Origin: Budorcas taxicolor
Taxonomy: Eukaryota > Chordata > Mammalia > Artiodactyla > Bovidae
Direction of reading: 5' to 3'
DNA: 64,000 nucleotides
NCBI RefSeq assembly: GCF_023091745.1
Contig: NC_068910.1
Location: forward strand, 88,168,170 to 88,232,169
Shown: in pieces, positions 55,890-64,000 of the stretch
Numbering within the stretch: position 1 is the stretch's first letter
How the letters are laid out: the number at the start of each line of letters is the position of its first letter
Position numbers and translations under genes: made by a program
The notes under the pieces: model-generated
Seen by the model: only the letters and a program-made list of their open reading frames with translations
Told to the model about the DNA's origin: nothing
The model's database searches: none

Positions 55890-56130
55890 CAGATTATAGT
55901 AATAACAGTAAATAGTAGCTAAATATTATGTATTTACTCTGTCAGGCACTCTTTTAGGCATTGTACATATTATATCTTACTGAATTCATAAACCAAAACT
56001 GTGAAACAAGTATTATTAGTTTTTCTGATTTACTTAGAAACAGAACAACTGAAGAACAGAGAGATCAAGTTGACATAACTAATAAGAGATGAAACCAGGA
56101 ATAGAACTTGAGAGGTTGCTCAGAAGATGT
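55890..56130 (+). repeat. MIR SINE relic
   Basis: 'gtagctaaatattatgtatt', 'ctctgtcaggcactctttta', 'ggcattgtacatattatatc', 'gaaacaagtattattagttt' and 'gatgaaaccaggaatagaac' line up with MIR from core to tail. Confidence 0.75.
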
Positions 56131-57766
56131 AGCAAAGGCTAGCTAGCTGTCTTGAGCACCACTTTTTCTTTTCTCTCTCGGGGAAGGAAAAATTTAGCTG
56201 AAGCTCAGAGTGATCGTATTACTAGGATCTGGCACTCAGAGTTGCTGTGTGTGGCTTCTGTGTCTGTGATGAAAGGGAAGGAGCATTCCCACCCACTCCC
56301 CATGGCCTAGAATATGGATGGAATCATTGTGCTGAAATACTTGTTTGGGCCCAAAGGCTGGAAACCATGCATGAGGACAGCCGAGGAGATAAATAAAAGA
56401 AACCCAATTTCCTGAGCATTGTGGATCTTTATTACTAGCCTGGACTCTCCAGACTTTTAGATGAAAACACACACACGTGCACACACACACACACACACAC
56501 ACACATCTGTTTTGTTTGAGCCACAGTTTTGAAGGACTCTTTTTTAAGCAGTCTAACTTATATAGTAATTAATTCAGAGAAGCAACATAATATATTCAAG
56601 GAAGCATTGGACTGAGCATCAGGAAACCAGAAAGCTGGAATCTTGTGCTAACTCTAAAAGTTTGATTATAGACAAATTATGGAATTAGGGGTAAAATGAA
56701 TGAGTTAGAATAGATATAACAGAAAGTCCCTTCTCTTGGAAAAATGCTATAAAAATAACTTTACAAGATGAATAAAAAATATTCAGACAATACATTTAAT
56801 CAGTTTGGGAAATTTTAATGGATTATAATAATATGACTTCTATATCGAGATAAGTATGAGACTAATATCATCTTTTGAAAATAGCTCAAGCAGAATTGAT
56901 TCAGAATCAATTACAGAATTGATTAATTATTAATTAATTATTACAGAATCAATTTGTGAATGGTTTCAAATTTCTTTATATAATCACCAATGAAATTAAA
57001 CATACTATATAAATATTGTCACTTGCATGATAAAACATCTTCTTTGGAAAAGCTTATAATTTAAAACTTGCTCTTGTAAAACCTGAAAAACAATTCATCA
57101 CTAGGTTATTTTTAATCTATCATATCTATCATATCTATTGCACATATTCTAAAATGTACATAATATTTTCTATACTGAAAAAATCAACATTTTCAAAATA
57201 TTGATTGAGAGAGTTCACCAAAAAGTAAACCTTGAGAGGTCAGGGTCCAATACCTGTTTCAGTCACTTGTGTATCCCGTATGTGCCCTAGCACGCCTGGG
57301 ATATTGTAGAAATCCCTCATGTGTTTGTTGACTGAGTGGATGAATGAATTTAACTACTGTACTGTGACAGATGTTTAATCTCAACTGTTGATGAAACCTA
57401 CCCACAGTGAAAGTTTCTTGGGAAAATGATCCTAAAATATAGCATTCATCTTGTTTAAAAGGCATTTCCCTTTGGTCATATGATAATTAATTTATTTAAA
57501 ATTATTTGGATTTTTTTAATGTTTTATGTCTATTTCTTATAATCACCAAGCTTTAATCTTAACGTTCCATTCTCGTCTTCCTGTATCATTTCGGATTGAA
57601 AATTTTTTTTTCTCCTGACAAGGCTCAAGTTCATGCTGAGTCCTTCATCTGCCTAATATATCGAATTTTCTAAATTGTTCTCTTCTCTTTAGTTATCCCT
57701 TTGAGTAAGATGTCCAACTGCTTACTTTATTTTGCTAAATGATGCTTGCTCCCTGCAATGCTAATG
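56131..57766. other. AT-rich sequence with (AC)n
   Basis: An (AC)n microsatellite spans 56467-56505. A cluster of direct and inverted repeats lies at 56894-56954. No gene is recognised. Confidence 0.6.
56467..56505 (+). repeat. (AC)n microsatellite
   Basis: About 18 AC units with one interruption (cacgtgcac); probably polymorphic. Confidence 0.9.
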
Positions 57767-57905
57767 TGGCTTAACTGCGACATTCTGTTACTTTTAAATA
57801 AAATCTTTTAGGAGTGAATGCGTCCACGTGATTCTGTCTTCATGACCACTGCTCCAATCAAAGCCACCATGCTTTCTTCCCAGGACAATTGCAGTCTCTT
57901 AATTG
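57767..57905 (+). repeat. 140-bp direct duplication, first copy
   Basis: Starts 'aactgcgacattctgtt' and ends 'gcagtctcttaatt'. It is about 90% identical to 59328-59466. It overlaps the antisense L2-like text 'caatcaaagccaccatgctt', which continues weakly to about 58040. Confidence 0.88.
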
Positions 57906-58040
57906 ATAGTCTCACAGAGAAGTCATACTTCAAGAGTCTGATACTACTGTTGGCTCATTTCCATTCTGTCAACCATGCTAAACTGTTATGTTCTAGAAAA
58001 CGTTCCCTCTTTATAAAAGAAGTGGAGAATTGGGATAGTT

Positions 58041-59327
58041 TCAGGAAATCTTAATACCCATATTAAGCAAACAAGGGAACTTAATCTTATGAAAGGTACA
58101 TGTAAATGCTTTTTATTTTTATGTGTGTTGTATATTGCATAGTTATATAGCAATAACATGAAAAGACCAGTTGAAAAAAATAAAAATAAATAAATATATC
58201 TTACATGTATTTTATTAGTGGGAAACTTTTTTTCTAAACAAGAAAAACAATTTTTAAATCTTCAGGAAATTGTGAAATTGACTCCTGTTTCCTGCATATG
58301 AACTCACAAGAGTAACCCTTTCAACAGCTGTGAATCAGTAAATGAAATATTGACTGAGTTACGTGTCATTTAATTTGCAATGATTTCAGCGCTTTTCAAG
58401 TGCTAGGCAAGGCACAGGGTATAATTCAACTGCAACCTTTCTTGTAATTTGCAGACACAAGACAAGTTTCAATTTAACTGGACCACAGAAAGTTTAATGC
58501 AGGTTTTGAAAACTGTTTAGTAAATAAATGTCATGGCATGGACAGCTAGTTACTCAGCATTTTTCTTCCTTACCAGTTTTTTCCTGCATGTTAGTTAAAA
58601 TTCAGTGTTAAATGTTTCATGCATGTTTATTCCATTTTGATTTATAGTTCTTGCATGGACACATAGCTTGTAATGAATTTGTTCACTTCACCAAGTAAAA
58701 AGTTATGTTTAGGAAGTAGTTTACCATTCCCTAGAAGACTTAATAAATTCTAGTTCTATTCCCTGCTGTGCACATTATTTTCCACCTAATTAAGAAAAGT
58801 TTATTTTAAGGAAAAAATTGGGGGATGCTAAACTCTAGACTAGAATATCTACTTCTCTAATCAATCTTAATTAGCTGCTGTGTAGAAGTTCTGATGGCTC
58901 CTATGTTAGCTCTATTTCTTTTTGCAGAGCTGAACTATACAACTTTTTTTAGAGTTGAACAGATTTTCAGCCAAATTTTAAATTTTGTTTTATTGAAATT
59001 TGAACGTTTCCTATTAGGAGTACGGTATGAGTTGGATGGCCCTGGAAATTCTTATATTCCATCTTATATATAAATCACCAAACTTGGAACAGAACTGTGA
59101 TGCTCAAGGGTTGCCTGGAGAACAGTCAAAGGAAAGTGATTTTACATTATCAGAGAGAGGCTTTCAGGTGCACCAGATTTCAATTTCTGATACATCATCA
59201 TATCGGTTATTTGCTATATGTATAATTTATATATTTCTGCATATTTCTATGCATCCATCTACTTAGTGGCTCATCATGACCACCTAGAACCATCCTTTCC
59301 CTTTCCTCTTTTTTAGGTGTATATCTG
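58041..59327. other. Repeat-poor sequence
   Basis: About 1.3 kb with no recognised element. Positions 58250-58760 look complex and non-repetitive and are a candidate for conserved non-coding sequence. No open frame of note. Confidence 0.45.
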
Positions 59328-59466
59328 TTTAACTGCCACATTCTGTTTCTTTTAGCAATAAAATCTGTTAGGAGTGAATGCATCCACGTGACTCTGTCTT
59401 CACGGCCACTGTTCCGATCAAAGCCATCATGCTTTCTTCCCAGGACAATTGCAGTCTCTTAATTAA
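59328..59466 (+). repeat. 140-bp direct duplication, second copy
   Basis: Matches 57767-57905 in the same orientation. At its right edge 'agtctcttaatt' is itself tandemly repeated (59454-59480), and the following 'gacctccccacattcattct' continues an antisense L2 pattern, suggesting this is the original location. Confidence 0.88.
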
Positions 59467-59479
59467 AAGTCTCTTAATT

Positions 59480-59920
59480 GACCTCCCCACATTCATTCTC
59501 CATCCAATAAATAGAGTTTGTTATTGAAAACATAACTTAAATCATGATAACCTCTTCTTAAATATCATCAAAATTTTAACATTCTAAATAAATAAAATCC
59601 AGATTTCTTATTATTCAAGTCCATCTCCCACAACTTTGCAACTATCCTATTTATGTTCTATGCTTAGATACATCACTTTGATTCCTTAAGTAAAATGAGG
59701 TGTTTTGTTTTTTGTTCTTATTGTTTTTAAATCTCAGGACTTCCAGTCAGGATGATTAATTGACTCTAATGTTCTTTCCTCCAGTCTTGATATGCCTGAC
59801 TGTTACCCAATCTTCAAATCTTAATCTAAATTTTATTTCCTTAGAGATTCTTCCCAGGGCCCCACAGTCTAACAGAATCTTCCAATCATTCATTTTCCTA
59901 TTCTATTTAACTATATTTAA
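59480..59920 (-). repeat. L2 LINE fragment
   Basis: Antisense L2-like landmarks: 'gacctccccacattcattct', 'aagtccatctcccacaactt', 'atttccttagagattcttcc', 'cagggccccacagtctaac'. Ancient and diverged. Confidence 0.5.
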
Positions 59921-59924
59921 GCTC

Positions 59925-61046
59925 TGTTCAGTTCAGTTCAGTTGCTCAACTGTGTCAGACTCCTTGCAACCCGATGAATCGCAGCACGCCAGGCCTCCCT
60001 GTCCATCACCAACTCCCGGAGTTCACTCAGACTCACGTCCATCGAGTCAGTATGCCATCCAGCCATGTCATTCTCTGTCGTCCCCTTTTCCTACTGCCCC
60101 CAATCCCTCCCAGCATCAGAGTCTTTTCCAATGAGTCAACTCTTCGTACGAGGTGGCCAGATTACTGGAGTTTCAGCTTTTGCATCATTCCTTCCAAAGA
60201 ACACCCAGGGCTGATCTCCTTTAGAATGGACTGGATCTCCTTGCAGTCCAAGGGACTCTCAAGAGTTTTCTCCAACACCATAGTTCAAAGGCATCAATTC
60301 TTCGGCGCTCAGCTTTCTTCACAGTCCAACTCTCACATCCATACATGACCACAGGAAAAACTACAGCCTTGACTAGATGGACCTTTGTTGGCAAAGTAAT
60401 GTCTCTGCTTTTTAATATGCTATCTAGGTCAGTCATAACTTTTCTTCCAAGGAGAAATTGTCTTTTAATTTCATGAACCTTTGTTGGCAAAGTAATGTCT
60501 CTGCTTTTCGATATGCTATCTAGGTTGGTCATAACTTTCCTTCCAAGGAGTAAGCGTCTTTTAATTTCATGGCTGCAATAACCATCTGCAGTGATTTTGG
60601 AGCCCAAAAGAATAAAGTCTGACACTGTTTCCACTGTTTCCCCATCTATTTCCCATGAAGTGATGGAACGAGATGCCATGATCTTCGTTTTCTGAATGTT
60701 GAACTTTAAGCCAACTTTTTCACTCTCCTCTTTCACTCTCATCAAGAAGCTTTTTAGTTCCTCTTCACTTTCTGCCATAAGGGTGGTGTCATCTGCATAT
60801 CTGAGGTTATTGATATTTCTCCCAGCAATCTTGATTCCAGCTTGTGCTTCTTCCAACCCAGCGTTTCTCATGATGTATTCTGCATATAAGTTAAATAAGC
60901 AGGGTGACAATATACAGCCTTGACGTACTCCTTTTCCTATTTGGAACCAGTCTGCTGTTCAATGTCTAGTTCTAACTGTTGCTTCCTGACCTGCATATAT
61001 GTTTCTCAAGAGGCAGGTCAGGTGGTCTGGTATTCCCATCTCTGTT
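59925..61046 (-). mobile_element. BovB LINE, 1.12-kb 3' fragment with internal duplication
   Basis: Antisense BovB from the ttcagttcag terminal repeat to the RT palm ('ggtggtctggtattcccatc'). A tandem duplication of period 96 lies at 60381-60572 within the coding region, not seen in the other copies in this window. The 5' end is truncated in the RT domain. Confidence 0.96.
60221..60910 (-). pseudogene. BovB RT/C-terminal frame with duplicated 32-residue segment
   Basis: A 229-codon frame starts after RT motif B (SPCLFNLYAEY), contains motif C YADD (residues 38-41), the thumb ('KVGLKFNIQKTKIMAS') and the C-terminal 'GCESWTVKKAERRRIDAFEL' region. Residues 114-145 and 146-177 are two copies of one segment beginning H-E-I-K-R and ending L-P-T-K-V. 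The duplication keeps frame. RT motifs A and B upstream and the endonuclease are lost, so no active enzyme is possible. The start Met is internal. Confidence 0.92.
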
Positions 61047-62544
61047 AACCTTCCCCAAATAATACCTTTTTATTAAAATTGAAGTTAATGTATTAGAACT
61101 TACTGCTGTTAGAGAGAACACAATCGTGGTAGAGTTCTTGCAGTGCCTCAGAAGTAGGGAGTCAAAATTGATATTTACATAGTTTGTGGCTCTTGACTTT
61201 AGTGGCTTACGATGAGTTTTTCAAGATACACAATAGATTGGACATGGGAGGAGGTTTATGACCTAACAGTGCGTGTAATATTGGTGGGAAAGCAAAGGTT
61301 TTGAGTAAAGAGAATTTTAATAGTTAAATTGTTTATGATAACAGAACTTGTTTACTCAGGTGAGCAGAATGCTAACGTTAATAAATGAATCTGCAGGATT
61401 TGCCTGAAGCAAAGAATAAAGTTATTTATTATTTTACAGTCTTACCTTTTCCCTAGCAAAAATTTCCTGGTACAAGCAACATAGTCATGTTGACACAGGT
61501 GGTTTCAATTATTAGTGCTACCTACCACATCATGTCTGATTAAGGTAGTCACAGTTTTTCTACAGAAAAATACTACTATACTACAGAAAATTATTTTACT
61601 ATATTTTCTGCAAGAGAGACGAAAAGGGGGGAAAAAACAGTCCTAAAATATATTTGACTAAGAGGAAAGATGAATGAAAAAGAGAGGATATTTGATAAAA
61701 ACAGGCTTTCTAATGTTAGGCCGCTAGTTCTCAACAGATGGTTTGAAGAATATTGATTCTAAGGAAGCTTCAGGATATTATGTTAAATTCCATCTTCAAA
61801 TGCATTGGAAAACAATGAGTTAATTAATGTTAGACAGGAGCTCCCTTCTCTGCAAGGCATCTCAGAGCCTTTAGTATATTAAGGTACTTCTGAATTTCCA
61901 ACAGTGGTATGACACAAAAAATTTGTTTTGTGTACATTGGGGAGGGTCCCCTGAGACCAGTGAATAATGAAGTTCGCTTAAAGAAATACTGTTATACACT
62001 AACAAAATTATATAATACTTAGAATTTATATAGTTACACTTGTTTTTTACCTTCAAAATCATGTGTGAGTAAGAAAAATCACGACTAGAAATGTTTGAAG
62101 TTGCACATCAGGATGTAAGTAATATTTTATAAGGATTACTTGGTGAATTTGGGGGAACAAATAGAATACCTAGTTGTGAATAGTCACATTCACATTTTGT
62201 ATCATTATTGTGCACTGAAATTAGATTTGTATAAATTGATTCTTTTTCATTGTGGAGCTAAAATCATATTATGATTGAAATTTTAAAATGTATCATATTT
62301 TGAGGGACATTTCAGGAGTAAACAGCCAGTGTTGCCTATAGAAGAATTTGAGTTTGGCATATTTACATAACACTCACCATGGAACCCATCTGACATGTTC
62401 TAACTCTGCTTTTTCTGAGGAATCTAGTCTTAGGCAAATAACACCCCTGTCCTTTAGATAACTTATGAATGAAGTGGATGATATAAATTTGTTCTGAAAA
62501 TAAAATAAAGTGACAAATCTGGTAAAGCCCTTGAAACAATACTT
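61047..62544. other. AT-rich unassigned sequence
   Basis: About 1.5 kb with no recognised element or gene. Confidence 0.45.
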
Positions 62545-62816
62545 TGCTGTTGCTAAGTCACTTCAGTCGTGTCCGACTCTGTGCGACCCCATAGACGGCA
62601 GCCCACCAGGCTCCCCCATCCCTGGGATTCTCCAGGCAAGAACACTGGAGTGGGTTGCCATTTCCTTCTCCAATGCATGGAAGTGAAAAATGAAAGTGAA
62701 GTCGCTCAGTCGTGTCCAACTCTTCGTGACCCCATGGACTGCAGCCTACCAGGCTCCTCCACCCATGGGATTTTCCAGGCAAGAGTACTGGAGTCGGGTG
62801 CCATTGCCTTCTCTAG
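62545..62816 (-). mobile_element. Bov-A2 SINE
   Basis: Full dimer, antisense: 'gctaagtcacttcagtcgtg', 'gcagcccaccaggctccccc', junction 'catggaagtgaaaaatgaaa', second monomer to 'gtgccattgccttctct'. The CTG-type tail is almost absent. Confidence 0.96.
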
Positions 62817-63954
62817 TTCTCAGTATTAAGTAAATGCTAACTGTTGTTACTAAAAGCGTACAAAGTTTTCAAAAGTTTACTTTTAAACTTCTCACCATTT
62901 TCTCCAATGAATTTTGATAATATTTTCATTATTTAATTATATACATGGGTCAAAGCCTAGTATTTCAAAACACCATAATGTATGTCATTTTCAAACCTAG
63001 ACTCCAGATGGTAAAAAACAAACCTAAATTTTTATACCAATAATTCACCTGGATTATCCGAGCTTTTAAAATTCAAGAAACTATAAATGTAGTTGGATAC
63101 TTCTGCTTCTATCCAAATGCAGCCTCAGCCTTTAGAAATATTCTTTCCTGACTGATTGTAACTGAACACAATATGATGACTGAAGAAAGGAGCTCTTATC
63201 AGTGGCATCCGTTCTACCCCCACAGCATTTTGATTAAGTTGCTGGTGTCTAAACATCATCTATAATTGTATTCTTGTAACTGAAGATAGATGACCAAATT
63301 TGTCATCAGGCCACAAGAGTTATTAACTGGTGTTGTGCTCATAATTTCCAAAGTGACATTAAAAAACAATCTACTTCCTGATAGTTAAGGGAGGGAGTGA
63401 AAAAGACATAAAATGGAAGAGGCAGGTGCCAGGCAAGAGAGGAGGCAGTTTCCTTTGCCAGGGAACAGCTGTAGATCTAGGCAAGAAGGCGGGGGAAAGG
63501 CACATTCATGCCCTGGATGAAATTAGTATAAATCTACAGCTATACCCAGATGGTGTGATTTCACAACTTTCATTTTATAACACTTGGTTTTGTGGCAAAA
63601 TGGTCAATTTCTGTACTGGATCATACTTGTAAATTCTCTAGCAAAGTGTCACATTTTTCATGTAAATACATCCAAAGCAAAACTTATTTTTAGCATCAAA
63701 GACAGGAAAGAAGTCATGAGCATCCTCTTTTGGAGTCACTTATGTAACTGTTTTCTGTAAGAACTTCAAAAGAAAAAGAAATTCAAAGAAACAGTCAAAG
63801 AAACAGTCAAAAGTGTGGATAAGGAACATTCAGTTAACATGACTAAATTATTTTGAAGCTAGAATAAAATCTTCAGTGGATGCTTTAAAAACCTGACTTG
63901 AGTTCAAAATATGATGCTTTAATAACATTAAAGAACTGCTGGTTGCAATTCTTC
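62817..63954. other. AT-rich unassigned sequence
   Basis: No gene is recognised. A small tandem 'aaagaaacagtc' repeat lies near 63784-63810. The open frame at 63426-63632 has no domain signature. Confidence 0.45.
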
Positions 63955-64000
63955 ATTCATCAAGCAAACATTTATTGGGAGTTATCTTAATGGCAGAGGC
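63955..64000 (+). repeat. Possible L2 3' end, cut by window end
   Basis: 'attcatcaagcaaacattta' then 'ttgggagttatctt' resembles the L2 3' end; too short to confirm. Confidence 0.4.

Noticed and set aside
1..64000. CRISPR array, phage, plasmid or bacterial operon
   Set aside because: The many similar repeats are dispersed SINEs and LINEs without regular spacers; base composition and element content are mammalian.

Overview
This window is nuclear DNA from a bovid ruminant (cattle, sheep, goat or a close relative; the species cannot be fixed from the sequence). The diagnosis rests on its mobile elements: BovB (RTE-type) LINEs, tRNA-derived Bov-tA SINEs, dimeric Bov-A2 SINEs with CAG-rich tails, ruminant L1 3' ends, a cetartiodactyl CHR-type SINE and a bovine-type endogenous retrovirus LTR. 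Family names are assigned from remembered consensus sequences; no database search was run.

I find no host protein-coding exon, rRNA, functional tRNA, CpG island or CRISPR array. The open frames present are chance frames or fragments of BovB reverse transcriptase. The window looks like an intergenic or intronic stretch of AT-rich, gene-poor chromosome.

Layout. 0-12.5 kb is repeat-dense: BovB copies (1-326, 6071-6336, 6732-8034, 11322-11806), Bov-tA copies, MaLR and MIR relics, and a nest around 10.8-12.5 kb where a Tigger/MER2-like DNA transposon has been broken by two SINEs, a BovB and an L1. 12.5-16.5 kb is repeat-poor. 16.5-19.7 kb holds two BovB copies, including the longest in the window (2.1 kb). 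21.05-22.70 kb is a complete solo ERV LTR with a perfect 6-bp target duplication. 22.7-26.2 kb is AT-rich. 26.2-33.4 kb again holds BovB and SINEs, plus an old L1 split by a younger L1 that carries a SINE. 33.4-42.9 kb is mostly old sequence (MER5, L2, MaLR) with an L1 3' end and a SINE-in-SINE insertion. 42.9-51.9 kb has SINEs, a 1.07-kb BovB, a palindromic mariner MITE and a probable second LTR. 51.9-56.5 kb has a Bov-A2 with a (CAG)20 tail, a CHR SINE split by a Bov-tA, and a very young truncated L1. 56.5-64 kb is mainly old or unique sequence, with a BovB whose RT frame carries an in-frame tandem duplication.

How the elements relate. BovB supplies the retrotransposition machinery. Bov-tA and Bov-A2 carry a BovB-like 3' end, which is thought to let them use it in trans; CHR-type SINEs and L1 pseudo-insertions depend on L1. 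Every BovB reading frame here is truncated or broken, so none is expected to be autonomous. I found no undescribed biological system. The points worth checking are local rearrangements, nested insertions, palindromes, one expanded triplet tract and repeat-poor stretches that may hold regulatory sequence.
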